64,000 nucleotides of DNA from Celeribacter halophilus (GCF_900114135.1 NZ_FORY01000013.1:1-64000), one strand, 5' to 3'. Counted from the stretch's first letter, positions 18,110 through 26,559 are shown. Numbers and translations are program-made. Notes: generated by a model from the sequence alone, not told the origin.

Positions 18110-19414
18110 TTAGCCTTGTGTTTTGGCGAAGCGGGCGAGAAGGGCGTTGCCTTCTTTCTCGATGGTCGCCAGAGCATCTAAAAAAAAAGTTTCACCGGAC
18201 AGGACACGGGACAATTCGCGGTTTTCCACGTCACGGATCTGAACGTAGAAGCCCATGCGATAGCCTTTGGTGTTGTCACCGGCTTGCAGCATCAACTGTT
18301 TCGGGCCGGTTTCGGCAGCGGGGAAACGGTCGTAGTGGCCATCGGCTTTGGCCAGCTCATAGGCGGCGGTCGTCACCGGAACGTAACCGGTTTCCTTGTG
18401 CCACATATATTGGACTTCTGCCGAGGTCAGGTAGCGGAAGAATTCGGCCGTGGCCTTGTTCTCTTCTGCGGATTTACCGGCCATAGCGAAGAGCGATGCG
18501 CCACCGATGAAGGTCTGGTAGCCCTCCGGCGTGATGCTTTCCCAATAGGGCAGATAGGTGGAGGCCCATTCGAACGGCAGGTCTTTGGCGGTCAGGCCAC
18601 CGAAGTCACCCGAAGAACCGATATACATGGCGGCATTGCCGGCCTCGAACTGCGCCTGGTTGTCGGACCAGCCGGTGCCGAAGAAGCCGAAATAGCCTTC
18701 GTCAAGCCATTCCTTGACCTTGGTGAAGTGCATTTTCATCTCATCGGAGTTGATGAGAATTTCAGTGCCTTCTGCGCCGTCATAACCGTTGTTATTGGTC
18801 GCGAAGGGCAGGTTGTGACGGGAGTGGAAGTTCTCCACCATTTCCCAAGGCAGGTGCGTTTGCACGAGCGGGATGTAACCGGCGTCTTTGAGTTTCGGCG
18901 CAATGGCTTCGAACTCTTCATAGGTGCGCGGCGCTTCGACGCCGGCTTTTTCCAGAGCGTCGGCGTTGTAATACATCACCGGCGAGGAGGAGTTGAACGG
19001 CATGCCGATCATCTTGCCATCGGAGTCCGCGTAGAAATAGCGCACGCCCGCAATGTAGTCTTCGATGTCGAAATCGACGCCATTTTCGGAGAGCAGATCC
19101 TGCACCGGAACAGTGGCGCCCTTGGCCCCGATCACAGTGGCAGAGCCCGCATCGAACACTTGCATGATGTTCGGCTGTTCACCGGCACGGAAGGCGGCGA
19201 TGCCGGAGGTCAGGGTTTCTTCGTAGGAGCCTTTGAACACAGGCGTGATTTTGTATTCGGCTTGGGACGCGTTGAAACCTTCGGCGATCTGGTTGACGGT
19301 TTCGCCGAGGTTGCCGCCCATAGCGTGCCACCATGTGATTTCGGTTTCCGCAAAAGCGGCGCCGCCCAAAAGGGCGAAAGCCGTTGCGGCGGCTGTGAAT
19401 TTGGTCGTGTTCAT
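18110..19414 (-). CDS. ugpB: Glycerol-3-phosphate-binding periplasmic protein
   Basis: 434 residues, extracellular solute-binding family 1. Signal peptide to A-F-A about residue 22, then T-E-I-T-W-W-H-A-M-G-G, a UgpB hallmark. Start ATG 19414 is preferred to GTG 19417 because GGAG is 8 nt upstream. The coding sequence contains nine consecutive T (18180-18188 on the coding strand) near the C-terminus, encoding E-T-F-F-L-D-A, a slippage-prone tract. First gene of the ugpBAEC-EEP operon. Confidence 0.95.
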   Translation of the reverse strand: MNTTKFTAAATAFALLGGAAFAETEITWWHAMGGNLGETVNQIAEGFNASQAEYKITPVFKGSYEETLTSGIAAFRAGEQPNIMQVFDAGSATVIGAKGATVPVQDLLSENGVDFDIEDYIAGVRYFYADSDGKMIGMPFNSSSPVMYYNADALEKAGVEAPRTYEEFEAIAPKLKDAGYIPLVQTHLPWEMVENFHSRHNLPFATNNNGYDGAEGTEILINSDEMKMHFTKVKEWLDEGYFGFFGTGWSDNQAQFEAGNAAMYIGSSGDFGGLTAKDLPFEWASTYLPYWESITPEGYQTFIGGASLFAMAGKSAEENKATAEFFRYLTSAEVQYMWHKETGYVPVTTAAYELAKADGHYDRFPAAETGPKQLMLQAGDNTKGYRMGFYVQIRDVENRELSRVLSGETFFLDALATIEKEGNALLARFAKTQG

Positions 19415-19881
19415 CACACTGTCTCCGGTTTGAGCCCGCGTCGGGGCTTATTCATCCGTTTCGCGCCACACCCGTTGGGCGGCGCTCCGATCCTTCCCCC
19501 CTTGAGGAGAGACACAGAGCCAACAGCCCGAAAAATCTCCGGCCTGCATGGCTTTGCACAGGTGTTCGCCTACGCGCGTTTTGTGATGGTTCTGTGAAGC
19601 TTTTTTATCGGTATTGAAAAAATTACACACAACAGAGCTGATGCGGGCAAGCGACCGGGCGCGGTTGTGAAAGCGCTTTGGGGCAAAATGCTTCCGCATC
19701 GAAACTGATCATACGGCTCTGAAACTGCACGGGGTTTCAGCACGGCCCCGATTTCCGGCGGCTCACCTATAGGTTGTGGGGTGGTGGAAATGGCTGGAGT
19801 GTATCGTGGTGGGACCGGCTGATTGGTCTGCGGATCAGCGGACAGGAGGAGGGCGCAGACACTGCATTTGAAAGACCACAT
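19415..19881. promoter_or_regulatory. Divergent promoter region between ugpB and an oxygenase gene
   Basis: 467 bp with no convincing gene. AAAGCGCTTT (19670-19679) is a perfect palindrome of the LacI-family operator type. TGTGA repeats 11 bp apart (19582-19586 and 19593-19597) resemble, imperfectly, a Pho box. Both lie upstream of ugpB. -35/-10 elements are not obvious. Confidence 0.4.
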
Positions 19882-20796
19882 ATGATACAGATATTGAATT
19901 ACAGAGACCATATATCCGGTAAGAACCCCGACGGATTTGCCGCAGAACTCGGGTCGGCTTTTCGTCAGGAAGGTGTCTGCCTTTTGTCGGACCATGGCAT
20001 TCCTCGCGGGCTGCTTCGGGATGTGCTGGGTGAGGCCAATGCCTTTTTCGCGTTGCCCGAGGCGGAGAAGGCTCCGCTGGACATTCGCCATTCGAATTGC
20101 AATCGCGGCTGGGCCGGGCCGGGTGTCGAGCGCGCAGGCGGTCAGGGTGGTGTTCCCCTGCGCAAAGAGAGCTTCAGCATTGGCCTTGATCTGCGCCCCG
20201 ACGATCCGCGTGTTCTGGCCGGAGAGCCTTTCCGTGCGCCGAACCTCTGGCCTGAAGACGAGTTGTTCCGCGATGTGATGCGAGATTACTATAAGGAAAT
20301 GCTGGGCCTCGGGCGCGGTCTCATGCGGGCGGTGGAGCGTGACCTCGACATGCCGCAAGGGTTCTTCCAGCCACATTTCTCCGAGCCGATGGCAACTCTA
20401 CGCCTGTCACATACACCGAGTGACCCCGCCGCGCCCGATCAGCCCCTGTCGGAAGTGCCGCAATTCGACTACGGCGCTTTGACCATCGTGCTGACCGATG
20501 GCGTGGGCGGGATACAGTTTCGCACCCGTTCGGGGGAGTGGCAGGATATTCTGGAGGAGCCAGACACAGTGATGGTGATGGTCGGGGAGGTGCTCATGCG
20601 CTGGACCAACGGTCTCTACCGCGCTGCGCCGCACCGGCTCTTGCCGCCCGCCGAACCGCGCACATTGGCGGCATTCTACCTCGACCCTAACCCCGACAGC
20701 GTGATCGCGCCTCTGCCGAGCATGGTGGGCCAGCAATACCCGCCGGTGCGGGCGGCGGACTACCTGCGGGCGCGGCTTGATGACACATATGCCTGA
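19882..20796 (+). CDS. Isopenicillin N synthase-like 2OG-Fe(II) dioxygenase, atypical active site
   Basis: 304 residues. N-terminal DIOX_N region (A-F-R-Q-E-G-V-C-L-L-S-D-H-G-I-P near 27-41), then the 2OG-FeII_Oxy core. The usual iron motif H-x-D reads Q194-F-D196 (V-P-Q-F-D-Y-G-A-L-T). The distal His is present at 251 (Y-R-A-A-P-H-R) and a possible 2OG-binding Arg at 260. The missing first His means a weakened or lost facial triad, or an alternative ligand. Start ATG 19882 (M-I-Q-I-L-N-Y) fits family N-termini; an ATG at 19774 would add 36 unlikely residues. Substrate unknown. Confidence 0.8.
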   Translation: MIQILNYRDHISGKNPDGFAAELGSAFRQEGVCLLSDHGIPRGLLRDVLGEANAFFALPEAEKAPLDIRHSNCNRGWAGPGVERAGGQGGVPLRKESFSIGLDLRPDDPRVLAGEPFRAPNLWPEDELFRDVMRDYYKEMLGLGRGLMRAVERDLDMPQGFFQPHFSEPMATLRLSHTPSDPAAPDQPLSEVPQFDYGALTIVLTDGVGGIQFRTRSGEWQDILEEPDTVMVMVGEVLMRWTNGLYRAAPHRLLPPAEPRTLAAFYLDPNPDSVIAPLPSMVGQQYPPVRAADYLRARLDDTYA

Positions 20797-20871
20797 AACA
20801 CTGCAGGAAAGGCCCGCGCGGAAAACCTTGCCTCTGGACAGGGGACGCGGGCCTGCCTTAAGCCTCATCAT

Positions 20872-21129
20872 ATGAGCGCAACGACAGAACATTCTGACAC
20901 GACCCACTGGGATGACGAGCTGGACGCCGTGGGGCTGATCTGTCCCCTGCCGGTGCTCAAGGCGCGCAAACGCCTTTTGGCGATGGAGACAGGACAGGTT
21001 TTGCGTCTTCTGGCGTCAGACCCCGCCGCTGTGATCGACGTGCCGCATTTCTGTCAGGAGGCGGGGCATCACTACCTGTCGATGCAAGACGATGGCGAAA
21101 CACAAGCCTATCTGATCAAACGCGGCTGA
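20872..21129 (+). CDS. tusA: TusA-family sulfurtransferase
   Basis: 85 residues. Contains the persulfide-carrying C-P-x-P motif (L-D-A-V-G-L-I-C-P-L-P-V-L-K-A-R-K) near residue 24-27. TusA relays sulfur for tRNA thiolation and for molybdenum cofactor enzymes. Its stop overlaps the 3' end of mobA on the other strand. Proximity to mobA suits a Moco connection, but the gene symbol is by family only. Confidence 0.85.
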   Translation: MSATTEHSDTTHWDDELDAVGLICPLPVLKARKRLLAMETGQVLRLLASDPAAVIDVPHFCQEAGHHYLSMQDDGETQAYLIKRG

Positions 21130-21739
21130 GCAGGGACTCGGCTTGAGTTAGTTCTTCGGGCGTGTTGATGTTGAAGAACGGATCATTGGCCCCATCTGCC
21201 GCAAAGACCACAGGGACCACGCCCTTGCCCTCGGCAAATTGCCGCATACGGCGCTGGTGCCGTTGAAGCGCGATCCGCAAATCATCACGCAAAGACACAG
21301 GCCAAAGCCCGAAGGTCGGGTGCCAATGGGTTTCTTTGGCCTCTTCTGTGACGGCCATGCCAAAGCCTTCGGGCTGGGAAACGGCGTGTAGTCGCGTGAC
21401 CAGATCGGCGGGGAAAAACGGCGTGTCGGTCGCCACGGTCACAATGGCGCTGAAGCCCTTCATCGCGGCCCAGTCGAGCCCCGCCAGCACTCCGGCCAGC
21501 GGCCCTTGAGCCTCGGCGCGGCCATCGGGCAGGATCGGGTAGCCGAATTCGGAGTAGCGTTTCGGGTCGCCATTGGCGCTGATGGCCAGTGTGGCGCATT
21601 GCGGGGCGAGCCGGTGGATGATCCGCTCGATCAGGCGCGTGCCGCCCAATTCCATGAGACCTTTGTCGATCCCGCCGAGGCGCTCCGCCTGACCGCCGGC
21701 GAGAATGACGCCGGGTATTGCTCCGGGAACCTGTGCCAT
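21116..21739 (-). CDS. mobA: Molybdenum cofactor guanylyltransferase
   Basis: 207 residues. Transfers GMP to molybdopterin to make the MGD cofactor. GTP-binding N-terminus G-V-I-L-A-G-G-Q-A-E-R-L-G-G-I-D-K-G and a V-T-V-A-T-D-T-P-F-F-P segment are family features. Start ATG 21739 (M-A-Q-V-P-G) with GGGAG; upstream in-frame residues are not supported. Divergent from the DUF2478 gene across 80 bp. Confidence 0.92.
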   Translation of the reverse strand: MAQVPGAIPGVILAGGQAERLGGIDKGLMELGGTRLIERIIHRLAPQCATLAISANGDPKRYSEFGYPILPDGRAEAQGPLAGVLAGLDWAAMKGFSAIVTVATDTPFFPADLVTRLHAVSQPEGFGMAVTEEAKETHWHPTFGLWPVSLRDDLRIALQRHQRRMRQFAEGKGVVPVVFAADGANDPFFNINTPEELTQAESLLSRV

Positions 21740-21819
21740 ATTGTCTGCTCCCTCTATGAGCTTTCCCTTGGTGGTTCCATTTTGTATGGCTGGACGCAGC
21801 CAAATCAAGGGGCAATGCG

Positions 21820-22317
21820 ATGCTTGCATATGTTATGACAGAGGGGCGGGGCGAAACGGACACCTTGCTCACGGCGTTTTCCGAGCGGTTGCTGGCCCAA
21901 GGATACCGTGTGACCGGTGCGGTCCAGATCAACACCGACCAGCCCGATCTTCCCAAATGTCGCATGGATCTGAAGCTTTTGCCGACGGGACAACTGGTGC
22001 CGATTTCGCAAAGCCTCGGGGCCTTGTCGAAAGGCTGTCGCCTTGATCCGGCAGGGCTGGAGCAAGCGGTGCTTCATACAGAACAGGGGCTGGAGGCGGG
22101 AGCCGATCTGGTCGTCATCAACAAATTCGGCAAGCAGGAGGTCGAAGGCCGCGGGTTTCGCAGTCTGATCGGAGAGGCCCTGTCGCAGGGTGTTCCGGTC
22201 ATCGTGGGCGTCAATGCCAAGAATATCGCGGGTTTCGAGGCTTTCGCAGGAGAGTTTGCACAGGCGCTGGCACCGGAGGTTGACGCGCTGATCCGATGGT
22301 TTGACAGTAATCTGTGA
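21820..22317 (+). CDS. DUF2478 family protein
   Basis: 165 residues. It has A-L-S-K-G-C-R-L-D-P and A-D-L-V-V-I-N-K-F-G-K-Q-E-V-E-G-R-G-F-R, typical of DUF2478, an NTPase-like family often encoded with molybdate or nitrate genes. No Walker A is seen at the N-terminus. The function is unknown; divergence from mobA suggests a molybdenum link. Confidence 0.8.
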   Translation: MLAYVMTEGRGETDTLLTAFSERLLAQGYRVTGAVQINTDQPDLPKCRMDLKLLPTGQLVPISQSLGALSKGCRLDPAGLEQAVLHTEQGLEAGADLVVINKFGKQEVEGRGFRSLIGEALSQGVPVIVGVNAKNIAGFEAFAGEFAQALAPEVDALIRWFDSNL

Positions 22318-22559
22318 TCTGCCTGCAAGTTGGGCGGTGAGGCTCAAAAACAGGCGCAGTTGAAGCGGTCTTTCAAGCAGTCTCGGGGAATCGTTTTCTT
22401 CTCCGACGGCATTGCGCGTGCTGCGGGAGATGCCGATATTTTGTCATTTCCAAAGCGACGGGGCGCGCGCGATTGAGTTTGCAGCGCAGCCGGTTTTTCG
22501 ACGGGCGCGTTTTTGACCTTTTTGCGATGTTGTGCATAAGTTTTAAGCTACTGCGTGTA

Positions 22560-22773
22560 TATTCAGCATATTTTCTTGAGTGAACACGGGGAACACCTTT
22601 CCCAGCGCAGCAATTCACGCGACATATAGGTTATCGCAAGGCAGTGATGCCGCGATACGGAACACATTCCCGAAGTTCGGGAGTTCTGAATATGTCCCGC
22701 TGGTCGGGGCACAGAGCAAAGCCGCTCGATACACCGCTCTTCTCCTCCCAGGCGGTCTATCGGCGGCTTTTTT
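22560..22773 (+). ncRNA. Candidate structured RNA: small RNA or attenuating leader
   Basis: Four consecutive hairpins can be drawn in 142 nt. H1: TATCGC-AA-GGC (22632-22642) with GCC-GCGATA (22649-22657) around hexaloop AGTGAT. H2: TCCCG/CGGGA (22668-22682). H3: TGTCCCG/CGGGGCA (22693-22711). H4: terminator, 22718-22773. The H4 loop exposes CTCCTCCC (22742-22749), complementary to a Shine-Dalgarno. TTGACC at 22513-22518 with ATAAGT 17 bp later is a possible promoter; the 5' end is not defined. The 599-bp gap 22318-22916 has no protein gene besides a mini-ORF. It may be a free small RNA or the regulated leader of the YbiB-like gene. Confidence 0.55.
22718..22773 (+). terminator. Long hairpin terminator with anti-SD loop
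   Basis: AAAGCCGC-T-CGAT pairs with ATCGGCGGCTTT (one bulged T), with an inner ACCGC/GCGGT stem (22733-22737 with 22752-22756) and a 14-nt loop; a run of six T ends at 22773. Confidence 0.8.
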
Positions 22774-22833
22774 CGTATTTGTTTCCCTTCGACATGGCTC
22801 CGGTGCTCGTGACCTTGCAGGCGGGGAGGAATT

Positions 22834-22866
22834 ATGGCTCTTGTTGTTCGGAAACCGCGGCGCTGA
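22834..22866 (+). CDS. Possible 10-residue leader peptide
   Basis: ATG at 22834 with the very strong ribosome site GGGGAGGA (22823-22830) encodes M-A-L-V-V-R-K-P-R-R and stops at 22866, 50 bp before the YbiB-like gene. The ribosome site is complementary to TCCTCCC (22743-22749) in the upstream terminator loop. Translation is inferred only from the ribosome site. Confidence 0.35.
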   Translation: MALVVRKPRR

Positions 22867-22916
22867 TCTCGCATGTTGACGCAAAACAGGCCGCAGAGTG
22901 AGGGGCGTGACACCCG

Positions 22917-23873
22917 ATGAGCATTGCAGAATTTGTCCGTATCCTTGGCCGCGGGCCGGGGCGCTCGCGGTCTTTGACACAAGACGAGGCCCATGAGGCT
23001 ATGGCGCGTGTGCTGCGCGGGGAAGCGGCCCCTGAGAGCATTGGTGCGATGCTCATGCTTATGCGGATGAAGGGCGAAGTGCCTGAGGAACTGGCGGGGT
23101 TCACCGCCGCGTTTCGCGATGTGCTGACCGCTGTGCCGACCCCTGATCTTGATTGGCCGTCCTACGCCGCCGGTCGGACCCGTGGCCTACCGTGGTTTTT
23201 GTTGTCCGCGCGTCTGGTGGCGCGAGGGGGGCACAAGGTCTTGCTGCATGGCTGGAACGGTTTGGGGCAGAGCGGGCATCTGGTGCGCGAGGGCCTGTCG
23301 GATGCCGGTATCACCCGTTGCGCGGGGCCGGATGAGGCGGCGGAGGTTCTGGCGCGGGACAATATTGCCTACCTGCCTCTGGAAGGGTTCTCGCCCGCTC
23401 TTTTGCGCCTGTTGCAACTGCGCGCGGATTTCGGACTGCGGTCCTGTCTCAACACCGTGGCGCGGATGCTCAACCCCGGTGGGGCGGGGGCTTCGGTCCA
23501 AGGTGTGTTCCATCCGCCCTATCGCGAGTTGCAGGCCGATGCTTCGCATCTTCTGGGGCTGAAAGCCATGTCTGTCATCAAGGGCGGTGGCGGCGAGTTC
23601 GAGCGCAATCCCACGAAAGACATACAGGTGTTCGGCCTGAGAGACGGAAAGCCGTGGGAGAGGCTTTTACCGCCGAGCCTTGAGGACACGCGCAAGCTCA
23701 GTGATGGCGAAACCGATGTGACGCGGCTTTCCGCGCTTTGGCGGGGTGATCTGGATGATCCCTTTGCCGAGGCCATTGTGCGGGCGACGGCAGCGTTGGC
23801 ATTGGACACCTTGGGCGTTGAAAACGCCGAAGCGCGTGCGGCGGAGCTTTGGCAGACACGCCATATCTTGTGA
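22917..23873 (+). CDS. YbiB/TrpD2-like glycosyl (phosphoribosyl) transferase family protein
   Basis: 318 residues. N-terminal helical domain of the anthranilate phosphoribosyltransferase family (A-R-V-L-R-G-E-A-A-P-E-S-I-G-A-M-L-M-L-M-R-M-K-G, about 33-56). The nucleotide-binding region reads K-V-L-L-H-G-W-N-G instead of the K-H-G-N-R/G-T-G-G-D of true TrpD, as in YbiB, a nucleic-acid-binding relative. So tryptophan synthesis is unlikely. The ATG has a moderate GAGGGG site and lies behind the structured RNA. mobA and DUF2478 nearby suggest a nitrate or molybdenum neighbourhood. Confidence 0.8.
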   Translation: MSIAEFVRILGRGPGRSRSLTQDEAHEAMARVLRGEAAPESIGAMLMLMRMKGEVPEELAGFTAAFRDVLTAVPTPDLDWPSYAAGRTRGLPWFLLSARLVARGGHKVLLHGWNGLGQSGHLVREGLSDAGITRCAGPDEAAEVLARDNIAYLPLEGFSPALLRLLQLRADFGLRSCLNTVARMLNPGGAGASVQGVFHPPYRELQADASHLLGLKAMSVIKGGGGEFERNPTKDIQVFGLRDGKPWERLLPPSLEDTRKLSDGETDVTRLSALWRGDLDDPFAEAIVRATAALALDTLGVENAEARAAELWQTRHIL

Positions 23874-23987
23874 ACGATCTCCATTTTACCACGAAATCCG
23901 ACCTGCTTTGTCATGACTTGGCCCGATTCTCGCCACTTTGCGGTAGGAGACTGATCCCAGATCCCGCAAGAAGAAGGAGGCCGGAGA

Positions 23988-24260
23988 TTGGATATCTTGG
24001 CAAAAGGACAAGCGCTCTATCAGGACTGGACGACCGGCCTGACTGCGGCGGATAATGTGACGCTTCTGGCCATTGGTTTCGGCCTCATGATCTTCGCCGT
24101 GGCCGCCTTGTTGTGGCAGCGCAGCCGTGAGAAGGGCGATGCAAATAATGTGCGGGTCTCGGAATATGCCGAGACGGTGAGGGCCGTTCCGGGCGAACGT
24201 CATGTCGTGGCGCGGCAAAAAGGCGATGCCTTCCTGCGCCGCATTGACCAGTTGGCCTGA
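23988..24260 (+). CDS. Small single-pass membrane protein
   Basis: 90 residues from a TTG start at 23988, supported by AAGGAGG 7 nt upstream. One hydrophobic helix (V-T-L-L-A-I-G-F-G-L-M-I-F-A-V-A-A-L-L-W, about 24-43) is followed by a basic, soluble tail. No family recognised. Confidence 0.6.
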   Translation: MDILAKGQALYQDWTTGLTAADNVTLLAIGFGLMIFAVAALLWQRSREKGDANNVRVSEYAETVRAVPGERHVVARQKGDAFLRRIDQLA

Positions 24261-24315
24261 TTGACGGAGGTGAGCCGGCAAGTCTTTTTTAAGATTTTTG
24301 TGCGAGAGTCACTTT

Positions 24316-24468
24316 ATGTTCAAAATGGTTTTCAGCGCAGTTCTATGTGCCGGTCTCACTCTAGGCTTTATTCTGGCGAAACCGGAGAGGTTTCGCCGTA
24401 GCTCTCAAAGTGAACTGGCGGCACAGCGTTTAACCGCAGAGGCGATCACGGTGGTTCGGATCGACTAG
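24316..24468 (+). CDS. 50-residue putative membrane or exported peptide
   Basis: M-F-K-M-V-F-S-A-V-L-C-A-G-L-T-L-G-F-I-L begins a hydrophobic helix, followed by a polar tail ending V-V-R-I-D. No convincing ribosome site. Reported because it follows another small membrane gene in the same direction and is bounded by a hairpin. It may not be expressed. Confidence 0.35.
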   Translation: MFKMVFSAVLCAGLTLGFILAKPERFRRSSQSELAAQRLTAEAITVVRID

Positions 24469-24500
24469 GGCGCCGGATCGATTAGGGCAGGCGATGCTTC

Positions 24501-24520
24501 AAGGCGTCCCGTGACGCCTT
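24501..24520. terminator. Possible terminator between convergent genes
   Basis: AAGGCGTC pairs with GACGCCTT around CCGT. Neither side has a good T tract, so termination is uncertain. Confidence 0.35.
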
Positions 24521-24557
24521 AAAGTCTATTGTGACAGGCTTTGAAGTTCGGCATCCT

Positions 24558-25370
24558 TTAGATGTCGACCTCGACACCCGGCAAATTCAATTCTTTCAGC
24601 AATTCGCGTACTTCCTGACGTGCGGCCACGTTGGAAATATTCAACGCGGATTTGACGCCGACATCTTTCAGATCAAGAAGCGTCAGCCCGCGCGGGAAAA
24701 GTTCGCGGAAGATCACGCGCTCGGAAAAGCCCGGAGCCACGCGAAAGCCGATGCGCTTGGACAGCTCTTGCAAAGCGGCCCCGATTTTTTTCTTGTTGTG
24801 CATCGCCTGTGCGCCAAGACGGTTGCGCAGCACAACCCAGTCAATCGGCTTCAATCCGGCCTGCGCCCGCAGCTGCCGTGCGTTCCAGACCATTTCGGAA
24901 TAGACCGACGGGCCGAGAATTTTATTCGTATCCGGATCAACGCGGGCCAGAAGGTCGAAGTCGATGAAACTGTCGTTCATCGGTGTGATCAGCGTGTCCG
25001 CAAGCGTGTGGGCTACCTGCGACAGGCGGGTGTGCGAACCGGGGCAGTCGATCAGGATGAAGTCACAGCTGTCTTCCAGACCGGCCACAGCCATCGACAG
25101 GCGGCGGTCATAGATATTCTCGCCCTCGGACAGATCGGAGGCTTCGACCTGCGGCAGGTCACGATATTCCGGCGTGGCCAGCTCGATCCCTTCGCGCAGG
25201 CAATAGCTCAGGCGGTTTTCCAGATAGCGCGCAAAGGTCTTTTGGCGCAGGTCCAGATCCAGCGCACCAACCCGATGCCCGAGGCGCGACAGCGCCGTTG
25301 CCACATGCATGGAGACGGTGGATTTCCCCGCTCCGCCTTTTTCGTTCCCGACAATGATAATATGCGCCAC
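24558..25370 (-). CDS. mipZ: Division-plane positioning ATPase MipZ
   Basis: 270 residues, ParA/MinD superfamily. Deviant Walker A K-G-G-A-G-K-S-T at 11-18, D-L-D-L-R-Q-K-T-F near 37-45, and I-L-I-D-C-P-G-S as Walker B. MipZ forms a gradient from the cell poles and inhibits FtsZ assembly in alphaproteobacteria lacking MinCDE. Ends in L-N-L-P-G-V-E-V-D-I. Monocistronic, apparently promoted from the 314-bp gap upstream. Confidence 0.93.
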   Translation of the reverse strand: MAHIIIVGNEKGGAGKSTVSMHVATALSRLGHRVGALDLDLRQKTFARYLENRLSYCLREGIELATPEYRDLPQVEASDLSEGENIYDRRLSMAVAGLEDSCDFILIDCPGSHTRLSQVAHTLADTLITPMNDSFIDFDLLARVDPDTNKILGPSVYSEMVWNARQLRAQAGLKPIDWVVLRNRLGAQAMHNKKKIGAALQELSKRIGFRVAPGFSERVIFRELFPRGLTLLDLKDVGVKSALNISNVAARQEVRELLKELNLPGVEVDI

Positions 25371-25684
25371 GTCCCGACTTCCCGTTTCTTGCCGCGCTTA
25401 TCTGCGCGTTTGTAAACCGTTTGTTTCTGTATGCCGTTGATCGCAGTCCCTGTGCAAGAGGGTTCGCGCCATGAAAGTGTTTCACGAAATGCCCGAGGGG
25501 GAAATTTTCGGGAAATCCCGTATAACCTCTTGATGAAGCGCGGGTTTCGCAATCGTCCTGTGTGGCAGACCTGCCGCGAATGGCGCGTAGGGACGGAGGC
25601 TTTCGGGGCGGAATGTTCGGCGGCAGGCAAAGAAAAAGGCCCGCATTGCTACGGGCCTTTTCAAACATGCACTGTAAGCCGGGC
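25371..25684. other. Intergenic: mipZ promoter side and rpmE terminator
   Basis: 314 bp. Holds the rpmE terminator at 25630-25661 and should hold the mipZ promoter. A 20-codon plus-strand frame at 25470-25532 exists but has no other support. Confidence 0.5.
25630..25661 (-). terminator. Rho-independent terminator of rplS-rpmE
   Basis: On the minus strand AGGCCCGT/ATGCGGGCCT-type stem (GGCCCG with CGGGCC) followed by TTTTTCTTT, 25 nt after the rpmE stop. Confidence 0.88.
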
Positions 25685-25906
25685 TTAGAAGCCGAGGCCA
25701 GCGTATTTGTTTTTGAACTTGGACACACGACCGCCAGCATCCATGAGGCGGGAGTTGCCACCGGTCCATGCCGGGTGAGCGGACGGATCGATGTCGAGCG
25801 CCAGCGTGTCGCCTTCTGCACCCCAAGTGGAGCGCATTTTGACGATCGTGCCATCGGTCATTTTGACGTCGATGAAGTGGTAATCGGGATGGATATCGTT
25901 TTTCAT
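25685..25906 (-). CDS. rpmE: 50S ribosomal protein L31, zinc-free type
   Basis: 73 residues. [14 protein letters not shown] and the H-P-A-W-T-G-G block are typical. The C-x-x-C zinc-binding cysteines are absent, so this is the C-minus form. 11 nt after rplS. Confidence 0.95.
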   Translation of the reverse strand: MKNDIHPDYHFIDVKMTDGTIVKMRSTWGAEGDTLALDIDPSAHPAWTGGNSRLMDAGGRVSKFKNKYAGLGF

Positions 25907-25917
25907 CGGTGCGATCC

Positions 25918-26292
25918 TCAGGCTTCGAGCGGCTTGTAGTTGGTGACTTCCGCGATACGTGCGGATTTTCCGCGACGCGAACGCAGGTAATAGAGCTTGG
26001 AACGACGGACTTTACCGCGACGCACAACCTCAATCGAGTCAATGTTGGTGGAGTAGAGCGGGAACACACGTTCCACACCTTCACCAAAAGAAATCTTGCG
26101 AACCGTGAAGGAACCGGCAATGCCTTTGCCGTTCTTACGGGAGATGCAGACACCTTCGTAATTCTGCACACGGGTGCGCGTGCCTTCGGTCACTTTGTAA
26201 CCGACGCGAATGGTGTCACCGGCTTTGAAATCCGGGATAGTCTTGCCGAGAGCTTCGATTTGCTCGGCTTCAAGCTGGGCGATAAGATCCAT
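25918..26292 (-). CDS. rplS: 50S ribosomal protein L19
   Basis: 124 residues. Interface protein near the A-site. [22 protein letters not shown] and [14 protein letters not shown] are diagnostic. Lies 267 nt beyond trmD in the rimM-trmD-rplS order, so it may have its own promoter. Confidence 0.97.
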   Translation of the reverse strand: MDLIAQLEAEQIEALGKTIPDFKAGDTIRVGYKVTEGTRTRVQNYEGVCISRKNGKGIAGSFTVRKISFGEGVERVFPLYSTNIDSIEVVRRGKVRRSKLYYLRSRRGKSARIAEVTNYKPLEA

Positions 26293-26559
26293 CGCTTAAA
26301 CTCCAATTTGCTCGTGGTTTTGTCCACGAAGGTTTCAACTGCCCCAGAGCTCCGCGTCTTCGATCGGGTCCGCATTGATCCCGTTTGGGTGCGCCCGCCG
26401 GAGGGTTCAGGTCGTCTTTGCTTTGAACATTCTGCCTTGGCCCTGTTGGACGGAGAAGAAGCCGTCCGGCGAATAGCAAAAAGGTCTGTGCGTCGAATCC
26501 CGATGCCAGACGCGCGGTGTATAAGCTGCGCGCCGGTTTCAATCAAGAGGGATCGGCCT

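Noticed and set aside
22373-22618. 81-codon minus-strand frame in the gap before the YbiB-like gene
   Set aside because: No ribosome site, Cys/Arg/Lys-rich composition unlike host proteins; the region is better explained as promoter and RNA.
25470-25532. 20-codon plus-strand mini-ORF between rpmE and mipZ
   Set aside because: No ribosome site and no context; too short to support.
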